A DNA stretch of 64,000 nucleotides from the NCBI GenBank assembly GCA_963969395.1, contig OZ017805.1:5580001-5644000 (forward strand), read 5' to 3'. Positions 24,300 through 34,785 of the stretch are shown piece after piece. The stretch comes from Pseudoscleropodium purum. Lineage: Eukaryota > Streptophyta > Bryopsida > Hypnales > Brachytheciaceae. Every line of letters begins with the position of its first letter. Positions within the stretch are counted from its first letter, which is position 1. Both the position numbers and the translations under genes were made by a program. Below the pieces are notes generated by a model. It saw only the letters and a program-made list of their open reading frames with translations, was not told where the DNA came from and made no database searches.

Positions 24300-24595
24300 G
24301 ATTTGAGGAGAATTTAGTTTTTAAAAAACAATGGTCCTTTCATTGTTTAAAAACAAAAAAGAATGTGAAAGATTTAGATCTTAAAAAGATCGTATAGGAT
24401 TCAATAGTGATATTGGAACTATGTTTTCATGTATTTTGTTTATACATATATATTTATATATAAAGATGCTATATTTTCATTTGCGTATAAAAATATTTTT
24501 ATATGTACATCTTATTTTATGTGGATGCATTCATTTCTGATTATGTAACATTCAAATTACATAACAATATAAAATTTTCTAATGACTAATGGCAA
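24300..24595. other. 3' flank of the RING gene
   Basis: AT-rich sequence between the stop codon and the right terminal block. It probably includes the 3' untranslated region, but no specific signal can be singled out. Confidence 0.35.
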
Positions 24596-24781
24596 TGCGA
24601 AGTCCGCCCCGTCCGCCCTATCCGTCCACCCTGTCTGGTCTGTACGCCCGATCGCCCCGGCCGTCCGCCCCGCCCCGCGCGTCCGCCTTCCGACAGCGGG
24701 AGGGACGCTGCGTCCGCTAGCGTCCGGACGTCCGAAAAACGGACACTATTTTGTGGCGGACGTTGAGATTCGTCAACCCTG
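24596..24781 (+). repeat. Right terminal GC-rich block of the cargo element
   Basis: The block matches the right half of the MITEs: GCGGGAGGGACGCTGCGTCC, then CGGACGTCCG, GGCGGACGTTGAGATTCGTC and the terminus GTCAACCCTG. It has no left terminus of its own, so it is the right end of something longer. Confidence 0.85.
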
Positions 24782-25052
24782 ACCAGAAACTCATAATCCA
24801 CTCAATGGACTAAACTTGCCTGTAATTTAAAGCAGAGCATTCTATGCTCTTTGTGAAATTTACCAATATACACCATGGATTATAGAGGTATTTACATACA
24901 AAGACAATCATCTCAAAATTTGGGAATGGAAAATCACACAAGGTGCACATGAAATCCCCTCCTCCATTGCCTATTTCTCCCCTAACGTACACCATCGATA
25001 ATGGCTTCAAATGAAATCCACATGATGCATGCCCTAAATAAGCATGTTCCTC

Positions 25053-26131
25053 CTACAAAGCACGAACTTGCATTTGCACCTTCACAATTTGATGGTCCTG
25101 GAGCTTCAAAGTCCCTTCAAACTTAGCAACTTTGCCCTCGAACTTGTTCACTTGTTTAACTTTGTTGTGTACTAAATTGTTGTAAGCATCCACCTTCTTC
25201 CTTAGCTTCAAATCCACCACCCCATCCGTGGTCATTGCGTGAAACTGCTTCTTGTACGCTTTTTGTTTACGTTTCATGATCTTCACCACCCTCTTGTGAT
25301 GATTCAAAGCATTTGTAGACCTCTCCTTTGCTGTAGTTGCCTCTTGCTCAGCCTCTACCTTAGCTTCCAACTCTAAGTTCTCTACAGCCAATAATCGTCC
25401 CAAGTACTCCAATTTGGAATTACATTCCTCCTCTTCCAACACCAATCCATCCATTGAATTCCATCTGCCCTCACAAATTTCAGATTGCAACTCCCATTTG
25501 GTGATATGAAGTTTTCAGCAAGCCTATAACGTCCCTATCTCCTTCACCTTCTTCTTCATCTTTTGCAGTTTGAAAACATTGCGCTCATATAGCATCCATT
25601 GGATCTTATTAGTAGCCTGCCCGTATGTGACCCAATTAATTGGGATGTTTTCCTCCTCCAAAACAATCCCCCGTGCCATCTTATAAGAAGCAAGATACAA
25701 AACATTCATTGTTGATAAAGAACTTGTAAGAGCTCTTTTATCCTCTTTTTCAATTGCGAGGGCTTCACGTCCTTCTAGTTGTATCTATAGTATCCAAATA
25801 AACCCACTGACTTTCCAAATAACTTCACACACTTCTTGTCATCAAATTTCTTTCCTTTCCACTTTGTCAACTGATTCGATAAGTATCCTTCATCTTTGAA
25901 GTTGTACTTCTCCATAAAATTAGCTTTGGTTAGTATAAGTGGTGGATCAATGAGCTTCTTGAGTTCATCATCCACATCATCAACATTGAACTCCTTGGCC
26001 TCCTCATCCTCAACCACCTCCTCTTCCTCCTTCCCACTACTTGAACACTCGCTACCGGAACGCTCCTCACTACCAAAACTCTCATCGCCTTTCTCGCCAT
26101 CTTGTTCTACTTGCTTGACTTTGGATTGCAC
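25053..26131 (-). pseudogene. Decayed acidic/coiled-coil protein gene, unknown
   Basis: Minus frames 26131-25775, 25709-25524 and 25490-25053 read as one gene with a frameshift and in-frame stops. The N-terminal part is very acidic and Ser/Glu-rich (EEEEVVEDEEAKEF), then KANFMEKYNFKDEGYL and KKCVKLFGKSVGLFGYYRYN. The middle contains INWVTYGQATNKIQWMLYER, and the C-terminal part is a long Glu/Lys coiled coil (RLLAVENLELEAKVEAEQEA). It lies just outside the right end of the cargo element. The family is not recognised; a transposon-associated structural protein is one guess. Confidence 0.45.
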
Positions 26132-26134
26132 TTA

Positions 26135-27211
26135 GGCTTGTGTAAGTGCCTTTGCCTCCAACTTGTGTCATTTCTCGCCTCAATTACAGCAAACAATAAA
26201 ATCATGATCTAAGACCTCATACTCAATCAACATATCTACTTTTGAAACAAATGAGTTGGAGTGCCAAAAAATAGAGATGGGAGTGATTGCGCACATTCTT
26301 GTATATCATGTACAAATTTCTACGCACAATACATTTGGAAAATGGGATTCGTTCCTTAACAACTTGAAATTGAATTCACAGATTTGATTAAAGCATTCAA
26401 ATGTGATTGAAAATAATGTTGCCAGCACAAGATCCATGTCAACCATTACCAACTCTTAAACCCTAAATCCTAAGCCGTTTGATTAAGTACAAACCTCCTA
26501 AAATAGTACGTATAGTACAAAATTTATATGCAAGAGGTCCAGACAAAATACATATTCTAGTACAACGCATTGAAATTGTACGCATGGTACAAGTAGGAAG
26601 TGGGGTTTTCTCACTCCTGTCTTCTACACCATGAAATGGGATTCACTAAACCAATTTGGCCATAAAGACTATGATTGAAAAAAATATTATCAATATTTGA
26701 ACCCTGAATGCAAATTATTGTCTTCAAGAAGAAAAAAAGTAAAATATGCAAGAGGCCACCTACTACTACAATAAAATCAAAGGTAACAGGACATGGAAAC
26801 TAGTCAACACATACCAAAATCCATCTAAAATGAGTAGTAAAACAGCATGAGCAATACAACATTCTTACGCCTAGTGCATACTCAAAACAATGGCCTTACA
26901 AAGAGGGACATCCTTGACGCACTACACCTTTTTCCTTCCTAGTGCGTTGAATCTCACAATAATGCTTTGCGCCCTCCTCGTACTCTTCACCTTCCTTGTC
27001 GAAGTAAATTTTTTATAAAATCACCAATACAAAATCTACAATTTGTTCACCACCAAAGTTGTTAAAAGGCTTTGGAATGAACTGCATTTCAACAAATGGA
27101 ATTGGGATTTTAGCAAAAATCCACCCTAAATTAAAGATTGAGAACCTAAAAACTAAAAACACAACGTTGCTAAGTTGAACCTAACGTTGCTAAGCAAGCA
27201 AGGGTGCAAAA
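26135..27211. other. Spacer without supported gene
   Basis: AT-rich, with GTAC motifs and a short AACCCTAAATCCTAAG telomere-like stretch near 26458. I see no gene. Confidence 0.4.
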
Positions 27212-27219
27212 CTGAGCAC

Positions 27220-27454
27220 CAGGGTTGATAGGACGGTCGAACGTCTAGGATGTCCGGACGCGGACGTTGTGCCCGCAGCGTCCACTGACATTCGCCGTCC
27301 CGTCCGCCCTGTCTGTCCGCCCCACCCATCCGCCCTGCCCCGCCCGTCCGCCTTCCAACGGTGGGAGGGACACTGCGTCCGCTGGCATCCGTGAGGACAG
27401 ACGTCCGGGTTACGGACGCTTTTTTGGGGCGGACGTACTGATTTGTCAACCCTA
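27220..27454 (+). mobile_element. GC-rich hAT-type MITE 2
   Basis: This is a 235-bp element, CAGGGTTGAT...TCAACCCTA, flanked by the perfect 8-bp duplication CTGAGCAC (27212-27219 and 27455-27462). Its left ~100 bases match the left end of the 13.4-24.8 kb element and its right ~180 bases match the right end, as expected of an internal-deletion derivative. Confidence 0.95.
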
Positions 27455-27799
27455 CTGAGCACTAGAGTGAGCGGGCGAGAAAGAGCGCTCGCGACTCCAA
27501 ATTGTTATCAATCACAAGTTGTTGCCGAATCTCCAGTAAGATATCACTGGTTACCATATGAAATTACAAGTTGTCACCAAAACTGGAACTAGGTACCACC
27601 AATCACTACATGAGTTGACATAACCCCTTTTCTAAAGAAACTGTTGAATTCATAATAAATCATAACCACCAATGAATGCAAGGAAGTATTGTAAATAATA
27701 TGCATTTCAACTTATATTTATTTCACCAAATGATATATTACAAGTTTTAAGAATTTGAATCATTGGTTTTCAATTGGTACTACATTTAAATAATATTGG

Positions 27800-28303
27800 G
27801 TGTCCTTATTTTTTTTAAATAGTAAACTATAGTAATGGAAAATAAATAAATGTTTTTATTCTTATAAGAGAAAAATTCTTTTATTCTAAACCAAAGTAAC
27901 AATTTTTTTATTTTTCTAAAAGAAATATTCAGCTATAGTAATGAAAAAACAAAGGTATTATAGGTCTTATTAAAGAAAACTAAAACTCCCTTATGAAACA
28001 AAAATGGCTATTCTTATTCTTATAATGAAATATTCAACCATTGTGATGAGAACGATGGGTATTTTTATGAAAAAAATACTCAACTAGTCATGATAATGAT
28101 GGGAATTCTTTTTCTTATAAAAGAAATATGAATCAACCATGGTAATGAAAAAAATAGGTAATTTTATTCTTATAAAAGAAATATTCAACCATAATAATAA
28201 ATAAAAGTTGGATGTTAGTTTGAAAAAATTACTCTACGTGCCAAAACAATGATGCATAAGGTTTTTATATTTTTGTACAAGAGATATTCAACTATAGTAA
28301 TTA
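27800..28303. repeat. AT-rich minisatellite, left arm
   Basis: Loose repeats of AGAAATATTCAACCATAGTAA and GGTATTTTTAT alternate through this segment. The same repeat type lies on the other side of the satellite array (34.8-36.1 kb) and between 29.23 and 29.62 kb. Confidence 0.6.
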
Positions 28304-29228
28304 ACCCCTAAAAGACCAAGGTGGATTTTTTGGCAACATAAATTTTTTGAGTAGGTGCATGTGAGCGGAGATTTCTATATTTTTGGCCCAATTTTTAATA
28401 GGAGGTGTGGACGAGGAATATCTTTCATGTGCACAAATTTCAAGACATTTAGAAATATGAGTCAAAAGTTATGGCCTAATATGTAGTTTGTTTCTCAACT
28501 CAAGTAGTCTAGGCAGATTTGGAAAAATCTTTTTTTTCAAAAATAAAAATTTGAAATTAATTCTCTAGATTTATCTATACATAGAAAGCTTTGAATCATT
28601 CCATTTTGATCAATGAGTCAAAAGTTATGAGGTATTTTAGTTTGTGAACAGTCATGGATTATCTACTCCAAAATAAATTTTGAAGTCCTTTATTGAACTC
28701 AATTTTTAATATTTTTGGAAAAAAATATAAGTATTAGGTGAATGTTGTTTATTATAACATTACAACCATTGGGATTGGCATTTTCCAGTTCCATAATTAA
28801 ATTATTAACAAAATTAGTATTTTGATTCATTTTCTACTTCTTTCTACTTACTATTTTTTTTCTATATGTTGTACAATTTCAAATGATCTGAAAATTTTCA
28901 AGCATTTAGCCAACTTGCCTTGAAGAATGAATCCAAAGAGTTGCAATCATTTTGGACACTTTTTCATACAAATATGACCTTGTGAAGTGCAACTGCCCGA
29001 TTTTTCGGAGGGCCAAAAAAAGCTTTTTGTCAATTGAAACGCTAATATCTTGCAATCTACACAGTGGAAATTCCTGAATTTTTTTTCCACATCTCTTCAA
29101 ATTATCATACTACAAGATCCTATGGTTGAATGTATCCAAAAATGTTTTTAAATTTTTTTTCATACATGTCTTAAAAATGGCAGTTTTTGAGCATTTTTGT
29201 TGAAAACATAGTCATGGAACTTTAGGGC
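28304..29228. mobile_element. Possible 925-bp insertion with TTA duplication
   Basis: The minisatellite is interrupted by unrelated sequence starting ACCCCTAAAAG and ending CTTTAGGGC, short imperfect inverted ends, with TTA on both sides (28301-28303 and 29229-29231). A 3-bp TTA duplication would suit a PIF/Harbinger-type or other small DNA element. In AT-rich DNA, TTA is weak evidence. Confidence 0.35.
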
Positions 29229-29620
29229 TTACAGAAAATGAGTATTCTTATGAAATAAATCCTCAATCTTAATAAAGATGTATATGTGGTGATTTTTATT
29301 TTCTTAAAGATGTACTCAATCCTTGAAAACAAATAAAAATGGGTAGTCACATGTTTGTAAAATAAATGTGAATCAAATATAGTAATGAAAGGAAATGGGT
29401 ATTTTTATAAACTAATTCCTAAACCATAATAAAGATGTATATGTGGTATTCTTATTCTTGTAAGGAAATAATCAAACTTTCAAAACAAATAAAAATGGGT
29501 ATTCATACTTTTGAAGAAGAAATATGAATAGACTATAGTAATAAAAGAAAATGGATATTTTTATCAAAACAAATATTCCAAGCGCCATAATAAGGATTGT
29601 ACATAATCATATTTGTATTT
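29229..29620. repeat. AT-rich minisatellite, second part of left arm
   Basis: Units such as AAATAAATCCTCAATCTTAA and AAAGATGTATATGTGG recur, matching the 34.8-35.5 kb segment. Confidence 0.55.
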
Positions 29621-30963
29621 TTGTGAATTCATAAGAAAACTAAATTCAAAATAGTTTTTGGGATTTTCCAACATAAGATAACTTTCAATTCCATGTGTTG
29701 TAGTTTTAAAATGTGGAACCCCAAAAGATATGACATACATTCAAAAAAAAGAGAAAAAAAAAATATGTGCAAGTTGAAAATAAGGTAAGATTTAAGAATT
29801 TATGAGAAAACTAAATTCAAAATAGTTTTCGGCATTTTCTAACACAAGACAACTTTCAATTCAATAACCCATGTGTTGGAGTTTTAAAATATCGAAGCCT
29901 AAAGGACATGACATACATTAAAAATAAAAATAAAAAACAATATGTGTAAGTTGCAAATAAGGTAAGCTTTGAGAATTCATGAGAAAACTAAATTCAAAAT
30001 AGTTCTTGGCATTTTCCAATGCAAGACAACTTTGAATTCAATAACCCATCTGCAGTAGTTTAAAAATATGGAAGCGCAAATGACATGACATACGATCAAC
30101 AAAAAGAGGAAAAAAAGAAATATATGCAAGTTGGAAAGAAGGTTAGCTTTGAGAATTCATAAGAAAACCAAATTCAAAATAGTCTTCGGCATTTTCCAAA
30201 GCAAGATAACTTTCAATTCACTAACCCATGTGTTGTAGTTTAAAAATGTGGGAGCCCAAAAGACATGACATACATTCAGAAAAAAAAAGGAAGAAAAATA
30301 TGTGCAAGTTGGAAATTAGGGAAGCCTTGAGAATTTATAAGAAAACTAAAATCAAGATAGTTTTCAACATTTTAAACGCATGCCAACTTCGAATTCAATA
30401 ACTCATGAGCTCTAGTTTTAAAATGTGGAATTCCAAAAGACATGACATACATTAAGAAAAAAAAGAAAAAAAAAAAAGAAATATATGCAAGTTGGTAAGA
30501 AGGTAAGCTTTGAGAATTCATGAGAAAACTAAACTCAAAATAGTTTTTAACATTTTCCAAAGCAAAATACCTTTCAATTCACTAACCCATGTGTTGTAGT
30601 TTAAAAATGTGGATACCCAAAAGACATGACATACATTCAAAAAAAATAAAAATAAAATATGTGCAAGCTCAAAATAAGGGAAGCTTTCAGAATTCATGGG
30701 AAAACGAAATCCAAAATAGTTTTTGGCTTTTTCCAATAATCCATGTGTTGTAGTTTCAACATGTGAAAGTCCAAAAGTTATGACATACATTCAACAAAAA
30801 GAGGAAAAAAAATATATATGCGAGTTCAATATAAGATAAGCTTTGAGAATTCATAAGAAATCTATATCCAAAATAGTTTTTGGCATTTTCCATCGTGAAA
30901 TAACTTTCAATTCAACAACCCATGTGGTGTAGTTTAAAATTGTGGAAGCTCAAAAGGCATGAC

Positions 30964-32009
30964 CACTACTAGAAATGCACAACCAAAACAACGGAATTTC
31001 AACTAATTTAAACTATTTGGGATAGTAAAATGACCATTTTGTAACTTTCTGTGAAAATCAACCAAATGGCAAATTCTTTCTGTTGATTTGGAGAGAGCAA
31101 TGACTAAATCAACAAGTTTTTGTTGAATTTGGAATCTTTTAAGAATCTTTTAAGAATCTTTTTGGAATATTTGAGAATCTAAGTACAATGATTTAAAAAA
31201 AAATTAATCATGTAAAATTCAGTCTTTTTTCAATTCAGCAGACTTTAGAGTCCATTCTCGTATAGTAGAATAAAAAATTTCAAAAAACTTAGAATTGAGA
31301 AAAGTTGTAAATTCAAGCTACCTTTCACCTCCAAAATCCTTTTGTAATTTAGATCCTCTAATCAAAAGTTGTAGACAAAAATTAGAGGGGTAGTTAGGAA
31401 CATTTATTTTGACATTTTCAAACATCCTCTCTGATTTTTGTCCATAACTTTTTATTGGAGACTCAAAATCATAATCGGATTTTTGGAGGTTAAATTTAGT
31501 TTGAATTTATAACTTTTATTAGGTATAAGTTTTTTGAAAAAATATGTTCTACTATAACTAAATGACCTCTGAAGTCTTCTATAAATACAAAATTCATGAA
31601 AAAACAATGTAAAAACTAAATATATAAAATTCTAGTTCTTATGTGGTCACTTAAGTATTTAGGTGGTTTAGTGGTTGGAACCTTGGACCTCTAAACATGA
31701 CGTCCAAGGTTCAAATCCCCTTGGAGGTACCTACCCACGTGGTGGGTGGTCTAGGTGGCCTTTGCTTGCACGGTCAGCCGCCTGGGTGGTTGCTTGGGCA
31801 AAAAAAAAATTATTTTAAACAAGTAGTGCCCAAAAAAATTTTAATTCTAAAAAAAATTAAATTAAATTATTTTTATTTGTCCAAAATAACAGAAAAAATC
31901 AACAAATTTCAATTTGATTTTGTTCAAAACAACACCTCTAAAATGACTAAATCATTCAACAGATTTGAATTAAAATTTTGTTGTTTTGGTCATGAATTTT
32001 CTAGTAGTA
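30964..32009. mobile_element. Non-autonomous CACTA element
   Basis: The element starts CACTACTAGAAATGC and ends TTTTCTAGTAGTA, with the 3-bp duplication GAC on each side (30961-30963 and 32010-32012). CACTA...TAGTG ends and 3-bp duplications define the En/Spm superfamily; the last base here is A where G is expected. The satellite unit resumes exactly after the insertion (GGCATGAC then ACACATTAAAAATAAAC). No transposase is present in its 1,046 bp. It carries a SINE-like sequence. Confidence 0.8.
31655..31811 (+). repeat. tRNA-derived SINE-like sequence inside the CACTA element
   Basis: TGGTTTAGTGGTTGGA (A-box-like, about 31664) and GGTTCAAATCC (B-box, 31710-31720) are about 47 bases apart. 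They are followed by a GC-richer body and an A-rich tail beginning at 31800. The B-box is a near-perfect tRNA match. The 5' half does not fold convincingly into a functional tRNA, so a SINE head is preferred over a tRNA gene. Confidence 0.55.
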
Positions 32010-32080
32010 GACACACATTAAAAATAAACAAGAAAATAAAATAGGTGCAAGTTGGATATAAGGTAAGCTTTGAGAATTCA

Positions 32081-32436
32081 TAAGAAAACTAAATTCAAAA
32101 TAATTTTCGGTATTTTCTAATGCAAGACAACTTTCAATTCAATAGTCCATGTGTTGTAGTTTCAACATCTGAAAGTCCAAAAGACATGACATACATTCAA
32201 CAGAAAGAGGAAAAATAAATAAATGCAAGTTGGAAAGAAGGTGAGCTTTGAAAATTCATAAGAAAACTAAATTCAAAATAATTTTCGGTATTTTCTAATG
32301 CAAGACAACTTTCAATTCAATAGTCCATGTGTTGTAGTTTCAACATCTGAAAGTCCAAAAGACATGACATACATTCAACAGAAAGAGGAAAAATAAATAA
32401 ATGCAAGTTGGAAAGAAGGTGAGCTTTGAAAATTCA
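32081..32436. repeat. Perfect-looking 178-bp tandem duplication
   Basis: 32081-32258 and 32259-32436 appear identical, while neighbouring satellite units differ at many sites. Identity stops a few bases into the next unit (TAAGAAATCTAT), so this is a recent local duplication. Confidence 0.85.
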
Positions 32437-32822
32437 TAAGAAATCTATATTCAAAATAGTTTTCAGAAATTTCCAACACAAGATAACTTTCAATCCAACA
32501 ACCCATGTGGTGTAGTTTAAAATTGTGGAAGTCCAAAAGGCATAACATACATTAAAAATAAACACAAAAATAAAATGGGTGCAAGTTGGATATAAAGTAA
32601 GCTTTGATAATTCATAAAAAATCTATATTCAAATTAGTTTTCAGGAAATTTTCAACGAGAGAAAACTTTCATTTCAACAACCCATGCACTATAGTTTAAG
32701 ATTGTAGAAGCCCAAAAGATATGACATACATCTGAATAGAAGAAGAAAAAAGAAATATGCAAGTTGGAAACAAAGTAGACTTTAAGGATTCATGAAAAAA
32801 CCCAATTTAGAATAGTTTGTGG

Positions 32823-33036
32823 TAGGGTTGACGAATCTCTACGTCCACCCGAAAAAGGCGTCCGTAACCCGGACGTCCATCCGCATGGACGCCAGCGGAC
32901 GCAGCGTCCTTCCCACCGTCGGAAGGCGGATGGGCGGGGCGGACGGGGCGGACGGCGTCCGCGATTGTCAGTGGACGCTGCGGACACAGCGTCTGTGTCT
33001 AGACGTCCCAAACGTCCGAACGTCTTGTCAACCCTG
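32823..33036 (-). mobile_element. GC-rich hAT-type MITE 3
   Basis: This is a 214-bp element in reverse orientation (TAGGGTTGACG...TCAACCCTG) with the perfect 8-bp duplication GTTTGTGG (32815-32822 and 33037-33044). It split a satellite unit within the AATAGTTTTTGGCATTTTC motif, and the unit continues after it. Confidence 0.95.
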
Positions 33037-34785
33037 GTTTGTGGCATTTTCTAATGCAAGACAACATTCACTTCAATAACCCATGTGCTGTAGTTTGAAA
33101 ATGTCGAAGCTCGAAAGACATGCCATACATTCAAAATAAAGAGGAAAAATAATATGTGCAAGTTAGAAATAAGGTAAGCGTTGAGAATTCCTCAGAAAAC
33201 TCAATTCAAAATAGTTTTCCGCATTTTCCAAAGCAAGACAATATTCAATTCAAAAACCCATGTGTTGTAGTTTTAAAATGTCAAAGCTGACAAGACATGA
33301 CATACATTCAAAGAAAAAGAGGAAAAAGAATATGTGCAAGTTCCAAATAAGGGAACCCTTGAGAATTTATCCAAAAATTCAAATCAAAATAGTTTTCCGC
33401 ATTTTCCAACACAAGACAACATTCAATTCAAAAGCCCAAGTGTTGTAGTTTTAAAATGTCAAAGCCTACAAGACATTATATGCATTAAAAAAAAAAGAAG
33501 AAGAATATGTGCAAGTTGAAAATAAGGTAACCGTTGAGAATTCCTCAAAGAACTCAATTCAAAATAATTTTTTGCATTTTCCAACACAAAACAACTTTCA
33601 ATTCAATAACCCATATATTGTAGTTTTAAAATGTCAAAGCCCAAAAGACATGACATACATTAAAAAAAAAAGGACAAATAATATGTGCAAATTCAAAATA
33701 TGGAAAGCATTGAGAATTCCTCAAAAAACTCAATTTAAAATAGTTTTCGGGATTTTCCAATGCTAGACAACTTTCAATTCAATAACCTATATGCTCTAGT
33801 CTTAAAATGTGGAAGCCCAAAAAACATGACATACATTATAAAGAAAAAGAGGAAAAATAATATGTGCAAGTTGCAAATAAGGGAATCCTTGAGAATTTAT
33901 TCGATAACTCAATTCAAAATAGTTTTCTGCATTTTGCAATGCAAGACAACATTGAATTCAAAAACCCATGTATTGTAGTTTTAAAATGTCAAAGCCTACA
34001 AGACATGGCATACATTAAAAAAAAAAAAAGAAGAAGAAGAATATGTGCAAGTTGGAAATAAGGTAACCGTTGAGAATTCCTCAAAAAACTCAATTCAAAA
34101 TAGTTTTTGGCATTTTCCAATGTAATACAATAACCCATGTGCTGTAGTTTTAAAATGTTGAAGCCCAAAAGACATGACATACATTCAATAAAAAAGAGGA
34201 AAAATATATGTACAAGTTGGAAATAAGGAAAGCATTGAGAATTCCTCAAAAAACTCAATTCAAAATAGTTTTTGGCATTTTCCAACGCAAGACAATTTTC
34301 AATTCAAAAACCCATGTGCTATAGTTTTAAGATGTCAAAGTGCAAAAGACATGACATACATTAAAAAAAAAAAAGAGGACAAATAATATGTACAAGTTCA
34401 AAATAAAATAAGCATTGAGAATTCCTTTGAAAACTCAATTCAATATAGTTTTCGGCATTTTCCAACGCAAGACAACTTCCAATGCAATAACCCATGTGCT
34501 ATAGTTTTAAGATGTCAAAGTGCAAAAGACATGACATACATTAAAAAAAAAAAAGAGGACAAATAATATGAACAAGTTCAAAATAAAGTAAGCATTGAGA
34601 ATTCCTTTGAAAACTCAATTCAAAATAGTTTTCGGCATTTTCCAACGCAAGACAACTTCCAATGCAATAACCCATGTGCTCTAGTTTTAAAATGTGGAAG
34701 TCGAAAAGACATGGCATATATTCAAAAGAAAATAGGAAAAGTAATATGTGGAAGTTGGAAATAAGGTAAGCCTTGAGAAAGAAAT

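Larger units (their letters stand above)
13445..24781. mobile_element. Candidate 11.3-kb hAT-ended cargo element
   Basis: The left end starts CAGGGTTGAC at 13445 and matches the left half of the MITEs. The right end finishes GTCAACCCTG at 24781 and matches their right half, in the same orientation. Flanking 8-mers are ACCAAAAC (13437-13444) and ACCAGAAA (24782-24789), a 6-of-8 match that may be a decayed target duplication. Inside are a kinase-like gene and a zinc-binding gene (minus) and a RING-H2 gene (plus), each with a TATA box in a CGGACG-rich block. No hAT transposase is seen inside, so mobility would depend on a partner. The alternative is two independent half-MITEs flanking host genes; the shared motif in ends and promoters argues against this. 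Confidence 0.65.
29621..34785. repeat. ~178-180-bp satellite array
   Basis: About 25 tandem units share the order GAGAATTCATAAGAAAACTA, CAAAATAGTTTTCGGCATTT, CAAGACAACTTTCAATTCAA, CCCATGTGTTGTAGTTTTAA, AGACATGACATACATT, an A-rich run and ATGTGCAAGTTGGAAATAAG. Divergence between neighbours is moderate, with locally recent duplications. The array is interrupted by a CACTA element (30964-32009) and a MITE (32823-33036). Open frames inside are repeat shadows. Confidence 0.9.

Noticed and set aside
13437..24789. A Mutator-type element with 9-bp duplication
   Set aside because: The flanks can also be aligned as 9-mers with one gap, but the related MITEs show exact 8-bp duplications and the nearby transposase is hAT.
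31655..31740. A functional tRNA gene
   Set aside because: The B-box is good, but the 5' half does not form a convincing acceptor stem and an A-rich tail follows; a SINE head fits better.
29621..34785. Regular repeats resembling a CRISPR-like array
   Set aside because: Units are about 180 bp with no unique spacers, in a plant nuclear context; this is a satellite.
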